The notes beneath the pieces are model-generated. The model did no database searches, was not told where the DNA came from, and saw only the letters and a list, made by a program, of their open reading frames with translations. Both the position numbers and the translations under genes were made by a program. Of a stretch of DNA of 6,451 nucleotides, positions 1 through 6,062 are shown in pieces. Source of the DNA: Acetobacteraceae bacterium (GTDB lineage Bacteria > Pseudomonadota > Alphaproteobacteria > Acetobacterales > Acetobacteraceae); contig JANXRT010000400.1 in NCBI GenBank assembly GCA_025356735.1, positions 1 to 6,451 of the forward strand, in the 5' to 3' direction. The first letter of the stretch is position 1. Every line of letters begins with the position of its first letter.

Positions 1-611
1 CGGCTGGTGAGCGAAGTGATGACCTGCATGATGTGCTCGACGATCACGATGGTGATGCCGCGGCCCTGGATGGCGCGCACCAGCTCGATCGCGGCGCGTA
101 TCTCGGTCGGCGTCAGCCCGGCCAGCGCCTCATCCAGCAGAAGCAGTTCCGGCTCGGTCGCCAACGCGCGGGCGATCTCCAGCCGCTTGCGGCCCGGCGT
201 GCCGAGCGAGCCGGCGCGCGTGCCGGCTAGCGCGTCGAGCCCGGTGAAACCCAGGATCGCATCGGCCGCCCGCCGCGCCGAGGCCCGGTCGCCATGGCGC
301 AGGAAGGCGCCGACCATGACGTTCTCGGCCACCGACATGTCCTCGAACGTCACCGGCACCTGGAAGGTACGCGCCATGCCAAGCCTTGCATGCGCCTCCG
401 GCGTTGCGCGCGTCACATTCTGGCCCTTGAACCGGATGGTTCCCGATGTCGGCGACAGGTCGCCTGCGACGCAGTTGAAGAAGGTGCTCTTCCCGGCGCC
501 GTTGGGCCCGATCAGCCCGGTGATGCCGCCCGCCGCCACCGACAGGGACGCGCCATTCACGGCCCGGAAAGCGCCGAACTGCATGACAATGTTTTCCGCC
601 TCAAGCAGCAT
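1..611 (-). CDS. livG: Branched-chain amino-acid-type ABC transporter ATP-binding protein LivG (3' end cut by window edge)
   Basis: Cytoplasmic ATPase that powers a Liv/HAAT-family importer together with LivH and LivM. I translated it by hand from the ATG at 611-609: 203 complete codons reach the left edge. The family is about 250 residues long, so roughly the last 45 are missing. Visible motifs are Walker A GPNGAGKST (35-43), the Q-loop glutamine in RTFQ (84), Walker B LLLLDE (156-161) with the catalytic glutamate at 161, the D-loop region AGLTPTE, and the H-loop histidine in VEHIMQ (193). The signature segment reads LGTPGRKRLEIARAL (136-150) rather than the usual LSxGQ form. From memory, a GRKRLE-type variant occurs in a subgroup of LivG-like ATPases. 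The start lies inside the end of livM (11-nt overlap), which suggests translational coupling; the ribosome-binding site is weak. Family assignment is firm. The transported substrate is unknown and need not be an amino acid. Confidence 0.93.
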   Translation of the reverse strand, partial: MLLEAENIVMQFGAFRAVNGASLSVAAGGITGLIGPNGAGKSTFFNCVAGDLSPTSGTIRFKGQNVTRATPEAHARLGMARTFQVPVTFEDMSVAENVMVGAFLRHGDRASARRAADAILGFTGLDALAGTRAGSLGTPGRKRLEIARALATEPELLLLDEALAGLTPTEIRAAIELVRAIQGRGITIVIVEHIMQVITSLTS

Positions 612-1563
612 GGCGGAATCTTTTATCGGTAATTCGCCGCCAGATCTCTGCGACCCCGCCCGGCTGGAAGCGCGCCACAAGGACAATGATGGCGCCGTAA
701 ACAATAAAGGTGACCCCTGTGCCGCCGCCGCCGAACGCCGCGTTGGTCGCTTCCTCCAGCGGCACCAGGATCAGCGCGCCGACCACCGGGCCGAACAAGG
801 TGCCGGCGCCGCCGAGTGCGGCAATAATCACCATCTTGACCGACAGCAGGATGCCGAGCCCGCTTTCCGGATCGACGAATCCGACCATCACCGCATAGAG
901 CGAGCCCGCCACCGAGGTGAACGCCGCCGACAGCATCAGCGCGTAAAGCTTGTAGGTCAGCACCGGCACGCCCAGCGACCGCGCCGCCCGGTCGCCGCCG
1001 CGAATCGCCGCCAGGTAGAACCCCATCCGGCTTCGCTGCATCCACCACGTCACGCCGAGCAGCACCGCCAGCACGGCGAGGAACAGGTAGTAGTACGGCA
1101 CCGGGCTACGGAACGAGAAATCCATCCAGCTGCGCGCCACAGGCGGCCCCATCAACCCGACCGCGGCCCCCGTCAGATTCCAGTTGGAACAAAGAATGCG
1201 GATCAGCTCGGCGCTGGCGATCGTCGCCATCGAGAAATAATGCCCGCGCAGCCGGAACGTCGGCGTGCCGACCAGGGCCGCAAGAACCAGGCTGACCGCG
1301 ATGCCGAACGGCGCCCCGGCCAAGGGCGGCCAGCCCCATTGGGTGAACACGATCAGCGACGCATAGGCGCCGGCGCCGAAATACACCACGTGGCCGACCG
1401 AGATTTGCCCGGCATAGCCGCCGACGATGTTCCAGGCCGAGGCCGAAATCGCCGCCAGCAGCACCAGCGCGCCGACACGCTGCAGGAAAACGTCGTGCAC
1501 CAGAACCGGCCAAAGCAGGGCCAGCAACAGCGCCGCGATCCCGATCCACCGTTGCAGCGTCAT
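601..1563 (-). CDS. livM: Branched-chain amino-acid-type ABC transporter permease LivM
   Basis: Inner-membrane permease of 320 residues, forming the transport channel with LivH. Almost the whole chain is hydrophobic helices. Family landmarks are GGYAGQISVGHVVYFGAGAY (48-67), the cytoplasmic coupling loop GFYLAAIRGGDRAARSLGV (181-199) that docks on the ATPase, and AALGGAGTLFGPVVGALI (248-265). The length is normal for LivM. I chose the ATG at 1563-1561 over an in-frame start 33 nt upstream. It overlaps the livH stop as ATGA, a standard coupling arrangement, and gives a natural N-terminus (MTLQRW followed by a membrane helix). The 3' end overlaps livG by 11 nt. It is expected to be co-transcribed with livH and livG. 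Family membership is firm; substrate is not deducible. Confidence 0.94.
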   Translation of the reverse strand: MTLQRWIGIAALLLALLWPVLVHDVFLQRVGALVLLAAISASAWNIVGGYAGQISVGHVVYFGAGAYASLIVFTQWGWPPLAGAPFGIAVSLVLAALVGTPTFRLRGHYFSMATIASAELIRILCSNWNLTGAAVGLMGPPVARSWMDFSFRSPVPYYYLFLAVLAVLLGVTWWMQRSRMGFYLAAIRGGDRAARSLGVPVLTYKLYALMLSAAFTSVAGSLYAVMVGFVDPESGLGILLSVKMVIIAALGGAGTLFGPVVGALILVPLEEATNAAFGGGGTGVTFIVYGAIIVLVARFQPGGVAEIWRRITDKRFRHAA

Positions 1564-2417
1564 AGCTTGCCCAGCAATCCCTGCGGCCGCACCCACAGCA
1601 CCGCGAGAAACAACGAGTAGACCAGCACATCCTGGTACACCGCGCCGATCAGATAGGCTGAAACCGCCTGAATCACGCCGATCGCCAGTCCGGCGATCAA
1701 CGCCCCCGGCACCGACCCGAACCCGCCCAGGCAGACCACGACGAAGGCGATCAGCGACAGCGACTCGCCGACCGTCGGCGAGATATAGAAGAACATCGCG
1801 ATCAGCGCTCCGGCGATCCCGGTGCTGGCCGCCCCCACACCCCAGGCCAGCGCCTGCATCCGGTCCGGCCGTATGCCCATCAGCATCGCGGCGTTGCGAT
1901 CCTCCGCCACCGCCAGCAGCCGCGAGCCGAGCATGGTGCGGGTCAGCACCAGATGCATGCCCAACGTGATGAGCAGCGCCAGCACGCCGCCGAGCAGCCG
2001 TGACGCCTCGATGCGGATGCCGCCCAAGTCGATCGTGCCGCCGACCAGATTGTCGGGCAGCGAGACGAAATTGGCCGAGAACGCCCAGAACGCGGTGTAG
2101 CGCAGCACCAGCGCCAGCCCGAAGGTGCCAAGGATCTGGGCTATCATCGGCCCACGCGCGACGTGGCGCACCAGCCCAAGATAGACCACCACGCCCAGCC
2201 CGAACAGCAGGATCGCCGCACCCGGAATGAACAGCACCGGCCCGACATGCAGCAGCCCGACGGCGAAGAACGCCGCATACATCGCCAGCATGACGAAGTC
2301 GCCATGGGCGAAGTTGACCACGTTCATCATGCCCCAGATCAACGTCAGCCCGGACGAGAACAGCGCGTACACCGCGCCCATCAACAATCCGCTGACCACC
2401 ACCTGAAGTAAGATCAA
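1560..2417 (-). CDS. livH: Branched-chain amino-acid-type ABC transporter permease LivH
   Basis: Inner-membrane permease of 285 residues, partner of LivM. The N-terminus (LLQVVVSGLLMGAVYALFSS) and the motif NVVNFAHGDFVMLAMY (32-47) are typical of LivH. The coupling loop GSRLLAVAEDRNAAMLMGI lies at 164-182, and GGFGSVPGALIAGL at 231-244. The length is normal. The start is a TTG at 2417-2415. The frame is open upstream only to a TGA at 2486-2484, and that stretch contains no ATG or GTG, so TTG is the best start. The only in-frame alternatives are GTG codons about five codons downstream, which would cut into the conserved N-terminus. No clear Shine-Dalgarno sequence precedes it. It ends in an ATGA overlap with livM. 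It is the first intact gene of the livHMG operon, 62 bp after the stop of the dehydrogenase fragment. Confidence 0.93.
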   Translation of the reverse strand: MILLQVVVSGLLMGAVYALFSSGLTLIWGMMNVVNFAHGDFVMLAMYAAFFAVGLLHVGPVLFIPGAAILLFGLGVVVYLGLVRHVARGPMIAQILGTFGLALVLRYTAFWAFSANFVSLPDNLVGGTIDLGGIRIEASRLLGGVLALLITLGMHLVLTRTMLGSRLLAVAEDRNAAMLMGIRPDRMQALAWGVGAASTGIAGALIAMFFYISPTVGESLSLIAFVVVCLGGFGSVPGALIAGLAIGVIQAVSAYLIGAVYQDVLVYSLFLAVLWVRPQGLLGKL

Positions 2418-2479
2418 AAACCGTGGCCGCCGAATACGAGCATCAGACCGACCTATCCGATCGACCCGAACATGACAAG

Positions 2480-2905
2480 CTAATCAACGCCGTAGGGCGG
2501 AAAAGCACTTGCGCCTTCCGCCATCTTCCGCCGGCACCGCTCCATAATTTCAAACGGCCCGATCTCATGCCGAACCACGCCGATATCCGCGCTATGAGCC
2601 ACGATCATCGCCTCGATCTCCGGATCGCGCAGCCCGAAGCTGACATGCGGCGTGTAAAGGTAAAAACCCGCGCCGGTCCTACGGCCAAGCCGCCCCATCG
2701 CGACCACCAGCCCGGGAATAGCCGACCAGCCCGGGCCGTTCATCCAGCATGCCTGGAACAAATCGATCCCGATATCGTCCAGTCGCGCCAACGGCCCGGC
2801 ATCGAAGCCCCCCGCCACCATCGCCGCATCCACCTGCCGCGGCACGCAGCCCTGCTCCAGGAGCAAAAAGACCTCGCGCATCAACTCGCCGAAATCCGCT
2901 TCCAT
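2480..2905 (-). pseudogene. Fragment of a FadB/FadJ-like fused enoyl-CoA hydratase/3-hydroxyacyl-CoA dehydrogenase, truncated at both ends
   Basis: A 141-residue open frame, read from the ATG at 2905, that matches only the 3-hydroxyacyl-CoA dehydrogenase C-terminal region of fused beta-oxidation enzymes. Visible landmarks are REVFLLLEQG..P.QVDAAM (10-29), GGFDAGPLARLDDIGIDL (32-49, family form FGFPMGPFALSDLAGLDV), GRLGRRTGAGFYLY (71-84), DPEIEAMI (94-101) and EIMERC...AEGA (119-132). The Rossmann NAD-binding domain, which holds the catalytic His/Glu, and the GFVGNR entry to the C-terminal domain are absent. At the other end the second C-terminal repeat stops soon after the NEGA-like position, and the neighbouring frames show no continuation. 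There are no internal stops. The frame stays open upstream to 3166, but there it is the antisense shadow of the MmgE/PrpD gene. It should have no dehydrogenase activity. It is either a remnant or a short domain-only protein; an AAAGG sequence about 8 nt before the ATG leaves translation possible. Confidence 0.72.
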
Positions 2906-2916
2906 CGCGCTCGCCT

Positions 2917-2945
2917 TTGACACCGTGTGCACCGCGCCCAACACT
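2917..2945 (+). promoter_or_regulatory. Candidate sigma70-type promoter for the MmgE/PrpD gene
   Basis: A perfect -35 hexamer TTGACA (2917-2922) is followed after 17 bp by a weak -10 match, AACACT (2940-2945; 3 of 6 consensus positions). Initiation would fall near 2952, giving a leader of about 20 nt before the ATG at 2973 and its GGAGAG ribosome-binding site (2960-2965). The spacing is right, but the -10 is poor and the call rests on inspection only. Confidence 0.35.
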
Positions 2946-2972
2946 AACCCGAAATCACCGGAGAGCACGCGC

Positions 2973-4313
2973 ATGGGCGCCCTGATCGAGACCATCGCCG
3001 AATACGCCGTGCATGAGCAGACCAGCCGGCTGCCCGACGAGGTCCGCCACCACGCTAAGCGCGCTCTGATCGACTGGTTTGCGGCCCTGCTGCCCGGTGC
3101 ACGCCTGGAACCCGCGACCCGCCTGTTCCGCGCCCTCTCCGACGAGCTCGGCCATGGGCGCGCCACCGTCTACGGCATCAACCAGCGCGCGCCGTTGCGT
3201 ACCGCGGCACTGCTCAACGGCATAGCCTCCCACACCATCGAGTTCGACGACATCTTCCGTGACGCGGTCTATCACCCCGGCTGCCCGGTGATCGCGGCCG
3301 CCTTGGCCGCCGCGCAAAGTCGAGAAGTGGACGGCGATACGCTGCTGCGTGCCATCGTCGTCGGCTACGAGGTCTCCACCCGCATCGGCGTCGCCGTGCA
3401 GCCCTCGCACTACAAATATTGGCACACCACGGGGACGGTCGGCACGTTCGGCGCCGCCGCCGCGGTCGCCACCATCCTGCGGCTGAACGCGATCCAGTTC
3501 GCCGACGCGATCGGCACCGCCGGCACCTTCGCCGCCGCTTTGCAGCAGGCGTTCCGCACCGAGACCCAGACCAAGCCGCAGCACGCCGGCAACGCGGCCC
3601 AGGCCGGCGCGCTGGCGGCACTCGGCGCCGAACAGGGCGTCACCGGCGCGCACGACATCCTGGAGGGTGCCGCCGGCTTCGGCGCCGCGATGAGCGTCGA
3701 TCCAGACTGGTCGAAAGCCACCGACGGCCTCGGCAGCCGCTACAACATCACCGCCATGACCTTCAAGAACCACGGCTGCTGCGGCCACAGCTTCGCCCCG
3801 ATCGACGCCGCGCTGGTCTTGAAAAAGGAGCACGGTTTTACCGCCGCCGAAATCGAGAGGATAACCGTCGGCACCTACAAGGCCAGCGTCGACATCACCG
3901 GCCGGTGGGAGGTGAGGACGCCCTTCGACGGCCGCTTCAGCACGCCGTACACCGTCGCCAGCGCCATGGTCCACGGCAGCGTCAGGCTCGACAGCGTCAC
4001 CCCCGAGCGCCTCGCCGACCCCGCCGTGCACGCCCTCATGCAACGGATAGAAATGGAAATCGACCCCAGATGCGAGGCCGACTTCCCGGGCCGCCGCTCG
4101 GCCCTGGTATCGATCGCGCTGAAGGACGGAAGCCGGCTGGAGCACTACCAGCCAACCCGCAAGGGCGACCCGGACATGCCGCTATCCGACGGCGAGCTCA
4201 CCGAAAAATATTATGAACTCGCGACCCCGGTGATCGGCAAGCCGCCGGCCGACAAGCTGCTTGCCGAGATCTGGGCCGCCGATCAGCGCAACGTGGTTTC
4301 GTTCGCCACCTAA
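2973..4313 (+). CDS. MmgE/PrpD family protein (2-methylcitrate dehydratase / cis-aconitate decarboxylase superfamily)
   Basis: A complete 446-residue cytoplasmic enzyme, normal for the family. Members dehydrate or decarboxylate tricarboxylic acids such as 2-methylcitrate or cis-aconitate, or act on related substrates. Family features are the helical N-terminal domain with EFDDIFRDAVYHPG (90-103), HTTGTVGTFGAAAAVA (151-166), TKPQHAGNAAQAG (200-212), FKNHGCCGHSFAPIDA (264-279), RFSTPYTVASAMVHG (321-335), and a C-terminal PLSDGELTEKYYEL segment (403-416). By position, D93, H101, K201, K265 and the histidines of HGCCGH correspond to the active-site Asp, His and Lys set of cis-aconitate decarboxylase; this is my alignment from memory. 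I chose the ATG at 2973 because GGAGAG lies 7 nt upstream. An earlier ATG at 2925 would add 16 unlikely residues and precede the predicted transcript start. The gene runs divergently from the dehydrogenase fragment and converges on the monooxygenase. The family is certain. The substrate is not: PrpD proper is unproven, and no prpB or prpC is in view. Confidence 0.93.
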   Translation: MGALIETIAEYAVHEQTSRLPDEVRHHAKRALIDWFAALLPGARLEPATRLFRALSDELGHGRATVYGINQRAPLRTAALLNGIASHTIEFDDIFRDAVYHPGCPVIAAALAAAQSREVDGDTLLRAIVVGYEVSTRIGVAVQPSHYKYWHTTGTVGTFGAAAAVATILRLNAIQFADAIGTAGTFAAALQQAFRTETQTKPQHAGNAAQAGALAALGAEQGVTGAHDILEGAAGFGAAMSVDPDWSKATDGLGSRYNITAMTFKNHGCCGHSFAPIDAALVLKKEHGFTAAEIERITVGTYKASVDITGRWEVRTPFDGRFSTPYTVASAMVHGSVRLDSVTPERLADPAVHALMQRIEMEIDPRCEADFPGRRSALVSIALKDGSRLEHYQPTRKGDPDMPLSDGELTEKYYELATPVIGKPPADKLLAEIWAADQRNVVSFAT

Positions 4314-4425
4314 AAATCAGCCGTTCAGCAGCCGACGCAGGATATGCGCCTCGATCGCCGCGCTCACGCAGCGGCTGCAGACCGACAAGAACATTCCTGA
4401 CCATCCGGCGGGTTCCCCGATCCCC

Positions 4426-5886
4426 TCACGGGGCCAACCGATCGAGGTAGCGCTCTGCCTCGGTCCAATCGTCGCCGGCGGCGGACAGGCCAACGTAACC
4501 GTCCGGCCGAACGATGAGCAGCCTTCGCGGGTCTGCCGGCGTGCGCGTCGCCGGATCGAGCACGCCGGGAAAATGGGCGGCCAGCGCCGCGCCCCTGGTC
4601 CGATCGGCTGAAAACAGCACGAACTGGGGTGTCGGCCCGCTGCCAGGCGGCGGCCCGCCATACTGGCTTGGCGCAAGCCGTTCACCTGCGTGGCGACCAA
4701 CCGAAAGGGGGCTGCTCGCATAGGCGATCTCAACCTCGCCCATGGTGGCGGCCATTTTTTCCTGCACGACGTGAAAGCCGAGCATGAAGCGCAGAACGAG
4801 GTTGCGGGCGGCCTGCGCACCCGGATGGGCAAGAGTCACCATGTCCGTCATCCGGGTCGCGTTGCGCAACACCATCGTGCCCACCGCGCTCCGCTCCGGC
4901 GTGTAGCTGTCCAGCAGGCTGGGCCGGGCCTTGCCCTGAACGACCATGGCCAACTTCCAGGACAGGTTGAAAGCATCCTGCATGCCGGTGTTCATGCCCT
5001 GGCCGCCAGCCGGGCTGTGAACGTGGGCGGCGTCGCCAGCCAGGAAAACCCGGCCGCGCGCATACTCGGCAGCCTTGCGTTCGTTGATGCGGAAGTTGGT
5101 CAGCCACACCGGATCGACCACGCGAAAGCCGCCTCCCGCCCGCTCGTCGGCCAGCGCCTGCACATCCGACAGGATCGGTGCTGGCCTCGATGATCCCGGG
5201 GCCGCCTTGCTCAGGGTCGCGATGATGCGGGACCGGCCACCGGGGATCGGGAAGACGACGAATGGCCCGTCGCGGTGCAGGAACGTGGCGATCTCGTCGG
5301 CCGGCGGCGTGCTGTCGCCCTGCAGGCGAACATCGGCCAGCATCCAGTCGTCACCTTGCGCCACGCCCTTGAACGCGAAGCCCAGGCCGTGGCGCACCGT
5401 GCTGTGCGCGCCATCGCAGCCAACCAGCCAGGATGTCTCGGCCGCTTCCTCGCGCCCGTCGGCGTGACCCAGGCGCACCTCGGCATGATCTGCCGCCTCG
5501 CTGAAGCCCAACAGCTCGACCCCGCGTTCCACCAGGATGCCCAGCGACCGGAGGTGGGCGGTCAACAAACGTTCCGTGTCGGATTGCGGGATCATCAGGG
5601 CGAAATTGTAGGGGCTGGCGATGAGGTCGAAGCCGGTGTGTCCCAGCAAGGTCCGGCCGTTGCGGATGGATGCGCCATTGGCACGCAAGCCGGCGTCGAG
5701 AAATGCCGGCGTGCAACCCATCCGATCCATCAACTCAAGCGTGCGGCTCCAGATAACGAGGGCCTTGGACGTCTCGGTCGGGTGTGGGCTGCGGTCGATG
5801 ATGCGGACCCCGACTCCATAGCGTGTCAGCTCCGCCGCAAGGGTCAGTCCGACAGGCCCGGCGCCGACAATCAGGACTGGCTGCAT
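4426..5886 (-). CDS. FAD-dependent monooxygenase, class A aromatic hydroxylase type (PheA/TfdB/MhpA-like)
   Basis: A complete 486-residue flavoprotein predicted to hydroxylate an aromatic or related ring using NAD(P)H and O2. Motifs in order are the N-terminal FAD-binding GAGPVG (8-13) within a beta-alpha-beta fold ending in IIDRSPHP, the DG motif GCDGAHSTVRHGLG (156-169), and the GD motif RVFLAGDAAHVHSPAGGQGM (279-298), followed by the NLSWKLAMV helix. A C-terminal thioredoxin-like region ends LLIVRPDGYVGLSA (456-469) and YLDRLAP, as in phenol or 3-(3-hydroxyphenyl)propionate hydroxylase relatives. All FAD and NAD(P)H signature residues are intact. I chose the ATG at 5886, which gives MQPVLIVGAG. 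A TTG ten codons upstream (5916) sits inside a strong dyad and lacks a ribosome-binding site. The gene lies downstream of the aldolase on the same strand and converges on the MmgE/PrpD gene. Substrate cannot be assigned from the sequence. Confidence 0.93.
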   Translation of the reverse strand: MQPVLIVGAGPVGLTLAAELTRYGVGVRIIDRSPHPTETSKALVIWSRTLELMDRMGCTPAFLDAGLRANGASIRNGRTLLGHTGFDLIASPYNFALMIPQSDTERLLTAHLRSLGILVERGVELLGFSEAADHAEVRLGHADGREEAAETSWLVGCDGAHSTVRHGLGFAFKGVAQGDDWMLADVRLQGDSTPPADEIATFLHRDGPFVVFPIPGGRSRIIATLSKAAPGSSRPAPILSDVQALADERAGGGFRVVDPVWLTNFRINERKAAEYARGRVFLAGDAAHVHSPAGGQGMNTGMQDAFNLSWKLAMVVQGKARPSLLDSYTPERSAVGTMVLRNATRMTDMVTLAHPGAQAARNLVLRFMLGFHVVQEKMAATMGEVEIAYASSPLSVGRHAGERLAPSQYGGPPPGSGPTPQFVLFSADRTRGAALAAHFPGVLDPATRTPADPRRLLIVRPDGYVGLSAAGDDWTEAERYLDRLAP

Positions 5887-5902
5887 GAGACGATCTTTCA
5901 AA

Positions 5903-5933
5903 GCGAGGCTTTGCAATTGTTGCGACGCCTCGC
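5903..5933 (-). promoter_or_regulatory. 31-bp nested dyad just upstream of the monooxygenase start (operator or leader hairpin)
   Basis: Outer arms GCGAGGC (5903-5909) and GCCTCGC (5927-5933) are perfectly complementary. Inner arms GCAA (5913-5916) and TTGC (5920-5923) share the same centre at 5918. Between them T5911 pairs with A5925, and T5912/G5924 is a wobble, leaving 12 of 15 half-site positions complementary. The dyad ends 16 nt before the monooxygenase ATG. No T-tract follows on the minus strand, so it is not a classical terminator. A regulator operator or a leader-RNA hairpin affecting translation fits better. Which of these it is cannot be told from sequence alone. Confidence 0.45.
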
Positions 5934-6062
5934 GTGGCTACCCGGCGCACGCTTCAACCCATCGATCTATCGCTCACCGGACACCCCTATCCAGCAGGGT
6001 TCCTGCCATATCGAGCCACCAGGCCGGTCACCACCGAAATCCTTGTCGTTGCGCGAGCGGCG

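Noticed and set aside
7..1620. A 537-codon open frame on the plus strand
   Set aside because: It is antisense to livG and livM, which have clear family motifs. Its product is a low-complexity Arg/Pro/Ala/Gln-rich chain typical of shadow frames in G+C-rich DNA.
2423..2920. Plus-strand open frame of 165 codons
   Set aside because: Antisense to the dehydrogenase fragment, which has recognisable family motifs; the plus frame has none.
2972..2975. CATG giving overlapping divergent ATG codons at the MmgE/PrpD start
   Set aside because: The minus-strand ATG would extend the dehydrogenase fragment by non-homologous residues, and CATG always yields ATG on both strands.
2906..3166. Upstream extension of the dehydrogenase fragment to an ATG at 3166
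   Set aside because: Residues encoded here show no dehydrogenase similarity and most of the stretch lies antisense inside the MmgE/PrpD gene. The resemblance begins only near 2900.
2955..4145. A 396-codon open frame on the minus strand
   Set aside because: It is the antisense shadow of the MmgE/PrpD gene, rich in Gly/Ala/Val/Asp with no recognisable domain.
4328..4378. Inverted repeat GCAGCCG/CGGCTGC in the convergent gap, considered as a terminator
   Set aside because: The arms are 37 nt apart with no extension of the stem and no T-tract, so chance in G+C-rich DNA is a sufficient explanation.
4409..4433. Two tiny hairpins (CGGG-TTC-CCCG and CCCC-TCAC-GGGG) around the monooxygenase stop codon
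   Set aside because: Stems are only 4 bp with no following T-tract on the minus strand; not enough to call a terminator.
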